Virus record (IMG/VR): IMGVR_UViG_3300010370_000195
Span: 1 to 27,204 of that record
DNA from: a virus
Strand: one strand, 5' to 3'
Length of the DNA stretch: 27,204 nucleotides
In this document: one piece after another, positions 5,550 through 11,715 of the stretch
How positions within the stretch are numbered: position 1 is the stretch's first letter
How the letters are laid out: each line of letters begins with the position of its first letter
Notes under the pieces: model-generated
What the model was told of the DNA's origin: nothing
Seen by the model: only the letters and a program-made list of their open reading frames with translations
Databases searched by the model: none
Translations under genes and position numbers: made by a program

Positions 5550-5890
5550 GTTTTTTTGATTCCGAATTTGTTCGTGCAGAGATGACTGAAATTTCTGAAC
5601 TCCAAGAAGAAATTTACGGAAGTGTTTTTAAGTTTCCTTCAATGACGAAGGAAGATAAAATTCATCACGTAAATCTTCTTGAAAAACTATTGAATAAGCA
5701 ACAGGTTTTGTATACTCGTATGAGTTTGTCTGATGACCCTGAAGCACAGGAAATGAAAGAACGAATTTCAGATTCTGCTAGAATGATGGGACTTCCTCCT
5801 GGTGTTGATATGAATGTCATTTTTTCCAATATGACTAAGATGCTTGAAGTGATGAAAACACAGATTGACAAGACAGGTTCCGACCTGTAG
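5546..5890 (+). CDS. DUF1825-like conserved protein
   Basis: A 114-residue, mostly helical protein starting MSFFDSEFVRAEMTEI, with an 'LLEKLLNKQQVLYTRMSLSDDPEA' block and 'MMGLPPGVDMNVIFSNMTKMLEVM' near the C-terminus. The start FFDSE(x)V(x)xE and the central helix with '(Y)TR(x)SLS(D)D' resemble DUF1825 proteins, which are common in cyanobacteria and cyanophages; function unknown. It is placed between gp59 and gp32 in the replication operon. It overlaps gp59 by 4 nt, and its last 26 nt contain the -35 box, spacer and first -10 bases of the gp32 promoter. Confidence 0.7.
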   Translation: MSFFDSEFVRAEMTEISELQEEIYGSVFKFPSMTKEDKIHHVNLLEKLLNKQQVLYTRMSLSDDPEAQEMKERISDSARMMGLPPGVDMNVIFSNMTKMLEVMKTQIDKTGSDL

Positions 5891-5893
5891 AAT
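5865..5893 (+). promoter_or_regulatory. Sigma70-type promoter of gp32 with a palindrome in the spacer
   Basis: TTGACA (5865-5870), 17-nt spacer, TAGAAT (5888-5893; 5 of 6), overlapping the end of the DUF1825-like gene. Expected start near 5900. The spacer holds a perfect inverted repeat ACAGGT-TCCG-ACCTGT (5873-5888). Confidence 0.78.
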
Positions 5894-5939
5894 AACGAAG
5901 TACACAAAAGCCAAATCCGTACAAATACGAGGTAATCTA

Positions 5940-6887
5940 ATGTCTTTTAAAGATCTTAAGAAGCAATCTTCTCTGGGTTCTCTTACACAGAAACTGGTTA
6001 AAGAAGTAGAGAAGATGAGTACAACTTCTAGTGGCGCAGATGAGCGTCTCTGGAAACCAGAAATGGATAAGACTGGTAATGGTTTTGCAGTCATCCGTTT
6101 CCTTCCTGCCCCCGAAGGTGAAGATCTTCCCTGGGCAAAAATGTATTCCCACGCCTTCCAAGGTCCTGGTGGTTGGTACATCGAGAACTCACTGACCACT
6201 ATTGGTCAGAAAGATCCTCTGGGTGAACACAACCGTGAACTGTGGAACAGTGGAACTGAAACAAACAAAGAAACTGTTCGTAAGCAGAAGCGTAAACTGT
6301 CTTACTACTCTAACATCTACGTGGTGAAGGATCCTACAAATCCTGCAAACGAAGGTCGTGTCTTCCTGTTTAAGTATGGCAAGAAAATCTTTGATAAGAT
6401 TATGGAAGCTATGCAACCTGAGTTTGAGGATGAAACTCCTATCAATCCTTTTGATTTTTGGCAGGGTGCTAACTTCAAACTGAAGATTGTGAAGAAGGAT
6501 GGTTATTGGAACTACGATAAGTCTGAATTTGGTTCGATTGAACCTCTCCTGGACGATGATGATGCCCTTGAAGCACTGTGGAAGAAGCAGTATTCACTGA
6601 CTGCAATCACTGCCCCTGACCAGTTCAAGTCTTATGAAGAACTTGAAAAGCGTCTGCAATATGTTCTTGGACAGAAAACTTCTCCTACACAGTCTCGTGG
6701 TGTAGTGGAACAAGAGGAAGAGTATGAGTCTTATGCCCAAACTCCTACCGCAGAAAGTCGTGTTGTAGAAGAACTAGAGCAGTCCTATGCTCGCTCTAAG
6801 TCTCCTTCACTTCCTGTAGTTACTAAGGAAGTTGATGAAGATGAAGATGATGCTCTTGCTTACTTCCAGCGTCTTGCTGAAGAGTGA
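5940..6887 (+). CDS. gp32: Single-stranded DNA-binding protein gp32
   Basis: A 315-residue ssDNA-binding protein. Layout follows T4 gp32: basic N-terminal segment for cooperative binding (MSFKDLKKQSSLGSLTQKL), an OB-fold core (about 45-240, e.g. 'FAVIRFLP', 'WYIENS', 'YYSNIYVVKDP', 'NFKLKIVKKDGYWNYDKSEF') and an acidic C-terminal tail ending DEDEDDALAYFQRLAEE, the partner-binding region. The T4 zinc ligands (His and three Cys) are not kept: the protein has no cysteine at all, so the zinc finger is lost. Start ATG 5940 has SD GAGGT at the right distance. It follows its own strong promoter and is followed by a terminator. Confidence 0.93.
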   Translation: MSFKDLKKQSSLGSLTQKLVKEVEKMSTTSSGADERLWKPEMDKTGNGFAVIRFLPAPEGEDLPWAKMYSHAFQGPGGWYIENSLTTIGQKDPLGEHNRELWNSGTETNKETVRKQKRKLSYYSNIYVVKDPTNPANEGRVFLFKYGKKIFDKIMEAMQPEFEDETPINPFDFWQGANFKLKIVKKDGYWNYDKSEFGSIEPLLDDDDALEALWKKQYSLTAITAPDQFKSYEELEKRLQYVLGQKTSPTQSRGVVEQEEEYESYAQTPTAESRVVEELEQSYARSKSPSLPVVTKEVDEDEDDALAYFQRLAEE

Positions 6888-7556
6888 TCAAGAATAAAGT
6901 CTGATATTATCTCCTTTCTTAAGGTCCTCGCTAACATACTGTGAGGACCCTTTTTTATATGGCATAATTTCATTCATATCGTTTAGAACGATATTTAAAT
7001 ACTGTGATTTGAGTAAGTAAATATTTCTCTTATCATTTTCAATTTTCTCTTCATACTCGTAGTTAGTGACAGGAACTGCAATGTTACCAGTGTTTACTTG
7101 TCCACTTGTAAAATAATCATAATAACTTACTGAATATGGTGATGAAACTTCAAGACCTGATGGAACAATTACAACATTCTGACTATTAGTTACTTCGCTT
7201 GTTTCATAATGGTGAACACCACCATAAAGAGTTTCATAAGTTCCATATTTTGATAATAGATACTCATCAAATGCAACTTGAGTCATAGGCCATTCTGTTT
7301 GAATGTTTATGATATTGTTGCAAATAAGAACTAACCAATCTAATGAAGAATCATCATAGACTTCAAATGCAACATTATCGGGACGGTCATCACCATTAAT
7401 TTTGTATTTGGTAAAGAAAGATAAGTCTTGAAAAATATCTTCTCTGAGTTTTCCTTTTTTGAATAGATTTTTTACAGGAGCATAATCCGATATCTTAGCA
7501 TCAGAAAGTCTGCTGACGTAATCAAAGTTAGGGACTTGGCGGAAGTAACTGGGCAT
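6888..7556 (-). CDS. gp53: Baseplate wedge protein gp53
   Basis: A 222-residue protein that joins the baseplate wedges to the hub in T4. 'YFRQVPNFDYVSRL' at the start, 'FTKYKINGDDRPDNVAFEVYDD..LDWLVLICNNIINIQTEWPMT' in the middle and 'LSKYGTYETLYGGVHHYET' are typical of gp53/LysM-like wedge proteins in T4-like phages. The C-terminal residues 'LKKGDNIRLYS' resemble the LysM end. It is last in the minus-strand operon gp4-unknown-gp48-gp53. Its stop directly abuts the gp32 stop (0 nt between), and the gp32 terminator lies antisense in its last 70 nt. Confidence 0.85.
   Translation of the reverse strand: MPSYFRQVPNFDYVSRLSDAKISDYAPVKNLFKKGKLREDIFQDLSFFTKYKINGDDRPDNVAFEVYDDSSLDWLVLICNNIINIQTEWPMTQVAFDEYLLSKYGTYETLYGGVHHYETSEVTNSQNVVIVPSGLEVSSPYSVSYYDYFTSGQVNTGNIAVPVTNYEYEEKIENDKRNIYLLKSQYLNIVLNDMNEIMPYKKGSSQYVSEDLKKGDNIRLYS
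6923..6956 (+). terminator. Rho-independent terminator for gp32, antisense in gp53
   Basis: GGTCCTC (6923-6929) and GAGGACC (6943-6949) pair over a 13-nt loop, followed by C and TTTTTT (6951-6956). The T-run is only on the + strand, so it ends gp32 transcription, though the hairpin lies in the gp53 coding sequence. Confidence 0.8.
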
Positions 7557-7557
7557 T

Positions 7558-8901
7558 TTAGAAACCTATGTTGTTATCTACATCACCATAATCATCGTCA
7601 AAGAGTGGAACGAGTTCTTGGAATTGAAGAGTTACTTCATAAGAAGCCATTGATCGTTCAACTCCATCATATGACATATAATTTCCTTCAGGAGTATAAT
7701 TTACGTTGCACTGAGTTAAAGCACATTCTTTAAATCTATTTAAGTATGGATGTTCTTTATTTGATGTTATATATGAGATAGCAAACGTATGTGGGGATTG
7801 TAAAAGAAGATATCCACTGGATCTTTTTGGTGTCATTCCTTGTTTAAAATAACGAATAATTTTTTGAACTATTTTTGCTTCACTTTCACTTCTAGGTGAT
7901 AATCTAAAAATAAAACTAAACGTTCTTAACTGTGGTCCATTGAATAGTAATTCAATATTTGGATTTATAATTGCTCCATATTGTCTTTGCATTATACCAC
8001 TAGCACCTGTTGCAGATTGTACAAGTTTTGATACAACAGTTTTTTGAAGGCCACTAATGTTTTGTTCTGCTCCTGTTTTTGCTTGTTCTATTTTTTGTTC
8101 TGCTCCAGCTCCACCCCCAGTTATTGCTCCTTGAGCTATTCCTGCGAATGCTTTTGTTATTTCATCTAACTCGTTCCCCTGCCAGTCAACAGTATTTGAA
8201 TCATTAATTCCACCTGGAATTGGAAGGACAATTGTTGTAAGAGGTGTTCTTTTTCCTACTGTTGGATTTCCATTATTGGTAGATACTGATCTTTGAAATT
8301 GATTCAATTCAGAAACGGTTACATTTAAACCAGATTGCTGATACTTCAACATCGAAAATTTTATGCAATCTTGATATTCAAGTTGTATATTTTCTGGATA
8401 TCTTAGGAGGGAATCATATTTTTTTCTTTCTTTTACTTCTGCTAATTCTTTTTCTATTGTTGCTTTATTTTCGGCATCTTTTTTATTAGTATCTGATGCA
8501 TTATTTTTGGCAGCATCTGATAAAACTTTTGTTTGCTCTGGGTTTAGTTTTGCTTTTGCTGCGGCAGTTTGTATTTGTTGATTTGTTGTAGTTTTTAATG
8601 CACCCTCCTTTAAAGATTTTTGTGCCTCTGGACCGAACACGGGAGTTCCATCAAGTTTTTGATATCTTTTAGAAGTAGTATCCCAAGTTTTTCCGCCGTC
8701 AGTAGATGCTGCGGCTGGAACCCAATTTTTTACTCCAGGTATTGTTGAGTTATTATATAATATTTCTGTTTTTGTACTTTTAGGATCTATTTTTCCATTC
8801 GAGTCAATATTATATCTTGTCTGTATATACGTTTCTAATTTTGTTCCTGAGGTTCCAACTGGTGTTTGTATCGGATCACTAGCAATTCCTTCTGCAGCCA
8901 T
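7558..8901 (-). CDS. gp48: Tail-tube cap / baseplate protein gp48
   Basis: A 447-residue protein; T4 gp48 (364 aa) caps the baseplate and starts the tail tube with gp54. The C-terminal half carries the tube-like fold: 'IQLEYQDCIKFSMLKYQ', 'NPNIELLFNGPQLRTFSFIFRLSPRSESEAKIV', 'IIRYFKQGMTPKRS', 'CALTQCNVNYTPEGN.MSYDGV', all standard for gp48 of cyanophages. The N-terminal half has an Ala/Lys/Asn-rich helical stretch (about residues 85-155) that makes it longer than T4. I chose ATG 8901 because GGAGGT lies just upstream on this strand; an earlier in-frame ATG at 8928 is not needed. Confidence 0.87.
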   Translation of the reverse strand: MAAEGIASDPIQTPVGTSGTKLETYIQTRYNIDSNGKIDPKSTKTEILYNNSTIPGVKNWVPAAASTDGGKTWDTTSKRYQKLDGTPVFGPEAQKSLKEGALKTTTNQQIQTAAAKAKLNPEQTKVLSDAAKNNASDTNKKDAENKATIEKELAEVKERKKYDSLLRYPENIQLEYQDCIKFSMLKYQQSGLNVTVSELNQFQRSVSTNNGNPTVGKRTPLTTIVLPIPGGINDSNTVDWQGNELDEITKAFAGIAQGAITGGGAGAEQKIEQAKTGAEQNISGLQKTVVSKLVQSATGASGIMQRQYGAIINPNIELLFNGPQLRTFSFIFRLSPRSESEAKIVQKIIRYFKQGMTPKRSSGYLLLQSPHTFAISYITSNKEHPYLNRFKECALTQCNVNYTPEGNYMSYDGVERSMASYEVTLQFQELVPLFDDDYGDVDNNIGF

Positions 8902-8973
8902 CAGACAACCTCCCCACAAAAGGAACAAATGAAGGTATGTTGTCCTACTTCTTTAAACATTTATAAGGAGTTT

Positions 8974-9360
8974 TTATTTATTTAGACGGAATTTTGCATA
9001 TGGGATAGATAACAGTTCATCAAGTTCTTCGTATTCAACGACGTGAAGTTGCCCTGCAAGTTCTTCCCACGTATAATTACGAGACTGTCTCCAATGAAAA
9101 TTGATTGCTTTAAATCCCCACTTTTGAATTTCAGTGCAAGCAATTAGTGGATGTTGATCGTATTCAATGTCTGGTGTCTTTGGATTATAAACAAATGTAT
9201 AAAACTTTCCAACTTCAGGTATCCAAGTTTTTTTAGTAAAGAGTCCCATAATCAAGATCATAATATCTTCTGGATCTTTTACATCCATCTTTTCAACTTC
9301 TTGTTTTAGTTTTCTAACTCTTGCTGTTGATCCTACATATTGACCGAATCCTTCTGCCAT
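8974..9360 (-). CDS. Conserved hypothetical protein of the minus-strand structural block
   Basis: A 128-residue protein: N-terminal 'GFGQYVGSTARVRKLKQEVEKM', a centre 'KKTWIPEVGKFYTFVYNPKTPDIEYDQHPLIACTEI' and 'WGFKAINFHWRQSRNYTWEEL' followed by an acidic helix. 'P..GK.Y.F.Y.PKTP....YD.HPL' looks like a small beta domain that is conserved in T4-like cyanophages between gp4 and gp48, but I do not know its function. It shares one base with the gp4 stop (TAATG) so it is coupled to gp4, which suggests a virion or assembly role. Confidence 0.65.
   Translation of the reverse strand: MAEGFGQYVGSTARVRKLKQEVEKMDVKDPEDIMILIMGLFTKKTWIPEVGKFYTFVYNPKTPDIEYDQHPLIACTEIQKWGFKAINFHWRQSRNYTWEELAGQLHVVEYEELDELLSIPYAKFRLNK
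8975..8982 (-). promoter_or_regulatory. Late-type promoter box before gp48
   Basis: On the minus strand AATAAATA lies 74 nt upstream of the gp48 start, overlapping the stop of the preceding gene. It matches the (N)ATAAATA late box described for T4-like phages. Confidence 0.45.
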
Positions 9361-9806
9361 TATTTGATACCTAATTCTTCTTCAGTGATGATTTTAAACT
9401 CCAACAATCTATCATCACAGAATTCCTTTGCTGCTTTCCACTTTGCTTGATTCACTGCATAAGTCTTGCATTCATAGAGATATGATTTAGTAACTCTACT
9501 TTTTTTCTGTGGAGGTGCAGTTTGTTTCTTTGGTTTCACTTCAATTACGTAGGTTTTAATCTGCCCAGATTGTTCTTTTACTTTGATAATAAAGTCTGGA
9601 AAGTATCGATGCACACGATTATCAACTGGGGAAAGGTATGGAATCCAGAATTCTTCACTGCCCCATTCTAAAATATTTTCATTCAAGTCACACCAATGGC
9701 AGAATCTTCTTTCCCAACTACTTCTACAAATGATATTGTTGGGATCACCTTTATACTTCTTTGGATAAGATGGTTTGTATTTACTTTTTATACTCTCTGC
9801 CATCAT
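9360..9806 (-). CDS. gp4: Head completion protein gp4 with a PD-(D/E)XK nuclease-like core
   Basis: A 148-residue protein, the same size as T4 gp4 (also called gp50), which finishes filled heads before tail joining. Core motifs: 'CRSSWERRFCHWCDLNENILEWGSE' (Glu of motif I in SSWERRF), 'VHRYFPDFIIKV' (PD motif) and 'YVIEVKPKK' (ExK). These are the three parts of a TnsA-like PD-(D/E)XK nuclease, and all are intact, so nuclease trimming of packaged DNA is plausible but inferred. Two adjacent ATGs exist (9806 and 9803). First gene of the minus-strand operon, 24 nt downstream of a perfect TATAAATA late box. Confidence 0.88.
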   Translation of the reverse strand: MMAESIKSKYKPSYPKKYKGDPNNIICRSSWERRFCHWCDLNENILEWGSEEFWIPYLSPVDNRVHRYFPDFIIKVKEQSGQIKTYVIEVKPKKQTAPPQKKSRVTKSYLYECKTYAVNQAKWKAAKEFCDDRLLEFKIITEEELGIK

Positions 9807-9829
9807 ACATAATATATAAGGTCAAAAAG

Positions 9830-9837
9830 TATTTATA
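9830..9837 (-). promoter_or_regulatory. T4-type late promoter TATAAATA
   Basis: Read on the minus strand the sequence is exactly TATAAATA, 24 nt upstream of gp4. It is the best late-box match in the window and lies in the 32-nt divergent gap between gp4 and gp54. Confidence 0.7.
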
Positions 9838-9838
9838 A

Positions 9839-10771
9839 ATGCCTACTCCAAGGTCAGTAGATAATATAAAATCGAAGTTGTTGCATCCTGCATTAACTTC
9901 TCATTTTGAAGTATCTATAGGTCTGCCTCAATATAGAGGAAGTTCCGAAGGATTTTTAAGGTATTTAAATGAAAATGGCGTTCAATATGATCAAGAAAAA
10001 TTAAATCTTCTGTGCTCTGAAGCGTCTCTTCCTGGATCAAACTTAGCAACTTTTGAAATTAATAATGACTATACTGGAGTTACTGAAAGGCACGTTTATA
10101 GAAGAATTTATGATGATAGAATTGATTTAACTTTTTATGTTGATGCGGATAACTACTTACCTATTCGTTTTTTTGAATCTTGGATAAAGTATGCTGTGGG
10201 GGAGAACATTGGTGATGGAACAGGAGCTCCACCACTTAGAGGGTCCGCAAACCCAAACTATTTTTATAGAGTTAGATATCCAGAACTTTATATATCAAAA
10301 CAGGGATTAACAATTACAAAATTTGAAAGAACAAATACTACAAATAAGGATGGGTCTTACACCCCAAAATCAACCTTAGAATATAATTTTGTAAATTGTT
10401 TTCCAATTTCAATTACATCAATACCTATTTCCTATGATACTTCTTCATTATTAAAATGTACTGTTTCTATAAGTTATATTAGATACTATATTAATAGGAC
10501 AAATGATAAAATGGAAAGTAATGAATTTATAGCAACTCAGGGTGATGCGAGTAGTCCAATTAATCAAGCAACTTTTAACAGTGCTCCTGACTACTTCTTA
10601 AATCCGCAATTTGGAGTAGAAACATTACCCGTAGGTTCAAAGTCTGATATAACTTCTCAAATAAGAGCAGCAGAAATAGAAAGAAGTTTGGGTAATAGTG
10701 ATGCTGGAAATTCATTCCTCAATTCCTATGTAAGAAAAAGCGGAAATCAGGTTGGACGCATAGGACCCTGA
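9839..10771 (+). CDS. gp54: Baseplate-tail tube initiator gp54
   Basis: A 310-residue protein close to the length of T4 gp54 (320 aa), which seeds tail-tube polymerisation on the baseplate together with gp48. 'HFEVSIGLPQYRGSSEGFLRYL', 'LNLLCSEASLPGSNLATFEINNDYTGVTERHVYRRIYDDRIDLTFYVDADNY' and 'RFFESWIKYA' form the tube-protein-like fold seen in gp54 and gp19. The first gene of the plus-strand structural module, divergent from gp4. No strong SD is visible; AAGG sits about 18 nt upstream, so the start could be weak or the mRNA start may be very close. Confidence 0.87.
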   Translation: MPTPRSVDNIKSKLLHPALTSHFEVSIGLPQYRGSSEGFLRYLNENGVQYDQEKLNLLCSEASLPGSNLATFEINNDYTGVTERHVYRRIYDDRIDLTFYVDADNYLPIRFFESWIKYAVGENIGDGTGAPPLRGSANPNYFYRVRYPELYISKQGLTITKFERTNTTNKDGSYTPKSTLEYNFVNCFPISITSIPISYDTSSLLKCTVSISYIRYYINRTNDKMESNEFIATQGDASSPINQATFNSAPDYFLNPQFGVETLPVGSKSDITSQIRAAEIERSLGNSDAGNSFLNSYVRKSGNQVGRIGP

Positions 10772-10777
10772 TAAATA
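10770..10777 (+). promoter_or_regulatory. Late-type promoter box (GATAAATA) before gp26
   Basis: GATAAATA overlaps the gp54 stop codon, 28 nt before the gp26-like start. Matches the (N)ATAAATA late box. Confidence 0.5.
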
Positions 10778-10804
10778 ATCACACTGAAATTTCTATAGGA
10801 CATT

Positions 10805-11524
10805 ATGCCTTTACCTAAGATTAGTACGCCAACTTATGAAGTTGAATTGCCATCAACAGGAGAAACAATCCAATACAGACCGTTTCTGGTAAAAGAAGAA
10901 AAGGTATTAGTCATTGCTTTGGAAAGCGAAGATACAAAGCAAATTACTAATGCAATCAAAACAGTTATCAAGAATTGTATTTTAACAAAGGGAGTTAAGG
11001 TAGAAACACTCCCTACTTTTGATATTGAATATTTGTTCTTGAATATTCGTGGTAAGTCTGTTGGTGAAGAGATTGAAGTCAATGTAATCTGTCCAGATGA
11101 TGAACAGACTACAACGACAGTAAAAATTGATTTAGATTCAATCAAAGTTCAAAAGAACGAAGATCATACAAATAAAATTAAAGTCGATAAAAATATTATG
11201 ATGGAGATGAAGTATCCATCACTTGAACAATTTATTAAAAACAATTTTGATTTCACTGATGCAAATGCAATGGATCAATCTTTTGAATTGATTGCATCTT
11301 GCATTGATAAAATTTATACCGAAGATGAAGTTTGGTCCACTTCAGATGTAACTAAAAAGGAACTTAATGAATTCTTGGAACAGATGAATTCATCACAGTT
11401 CAAAGAAATTGAAAAGTTTTTTGAAACAATGCCTAAACTTTCTCATAAGGTAAAGGTAACAAATCCAAACACCCAAATAGAAAGTGAAGTGGTGTTAGAA
11501 GGGTTAGCATCTTTTTTCGCATAG
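10805..11524 (+). CDS. gp26: gp26-like baseplate hub / tail assembly chaperone
   Basis: A 239-residue protein (T4 gp26: 208 aa). The N-terminal 'LPKISTPTYEVELPSTGETIQYRPFLVKEEKVLVIALES' block is the hallmark of gp26-type proteins. The rest is helical and charged. SD AGGA is placed 5 nt upstream. It is the first gene in the group gp26 - short ORF - tape measure, the position that tail assembly chaperones take in other tailed phages. The last codons TCT TTT TTC before GCA TAG contain a perfect -1 slippery heptamer, and the next ORF is in the -1 frame, so a ribosome slip would make a longer fusion of about 303 residues. Confidence 0.85.
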   Translation: MPLPKISTPTYEVELPSTGETIQYRPFLVKEEKVLVIALESEDTKQITNAIKTVIKNCILTKGVKVETLPTFDIEYLFLNIRGKSVGEEIEVNVICPDDEQTTTTVKIDLDSIKVQKNEDHTNKIKVDKNIMMEMKYPSLEQFIKNNFDFTDANAMDQSFELIASCIDKIYTEDEVWSTSDVTKKELNEFLEQMNSSQFKEIEKFFETMPKLSHKVKVTNPNTQIESEVVLEGLASFFA

Positions 11525-11542
11525 CAATGGTCCATATGGACC
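11512..11542 (+). promoter_or_regulatory. Candidate programmed -1 ribosomal frameshift site
   Basis: T TTT TTC (11512-11518) fits the X XXY YYZ rule in the frame of the gp26-like gene, two codons before its TAG stop. Ten nt downstream a perfect stem-loop GGTCC-ATAT-GGACC (11529-11542) could act as stimulator. The -1 frame is open from the slip site through the whole 62-codon ORF that follows (to 11715). Confidence 0.6.
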
Positions 11543-11715
11543 TGGAAAGTTATTTTCGTCTTAACTTTTCCTTGATGCAGTATCATAAATATTCATTAAC
11601 GGAGATTGAAAATATGATGCCGTGGGAACGTGATGTTTATGTTGAACTTTTAAAGCAGCATCTGGAAGAAGAGAAAACGAAACAACAGCAATTAAATGGC
11701 ACCCAATTCTTCTAA
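11527..11715 (+). CDS. Short ORF after gp26, likely T-like chaperone extension (gp51 position)
   Basis: 62 codons starting at ATG 11527, two bases after the gp26 stop, with no Shine-Dalgarno sequence. The protein has 'LESYFRLNFSLMQYHKYSLTEIENMMPWERDVYVELLKQHLEEEK'; the pattern 'YSLTEIENMMPWERDVYVELL' is like the small second domain of tail assembly chaperones, e.g. gpT of lambda's gpG-T. In T4 the gene after 26 is 51, a hub assembly factor. It could be made by -1 frameshifting from gp26 (fusion), by termination-reinitiation, or both. Its end overlaps the tape-measure-like gene by 20 nt. Expression mode is inferred. Confidence 0.7.
   Translation: MVHMDLESYFRLNFSLMQYHKYSLTEIENMMPWERDVYVELLKQHLEEEKTKQQQLNGTQFF

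Noticed and set aside
8902-8928. Upstream gp48 start adding MFLLWGGCL (possible signal peptide)
   Set aside because: GGAGGT lies inside this extension, properly spaced for ATG 8901; a signal peptide on a baseplate protein makes no sense.
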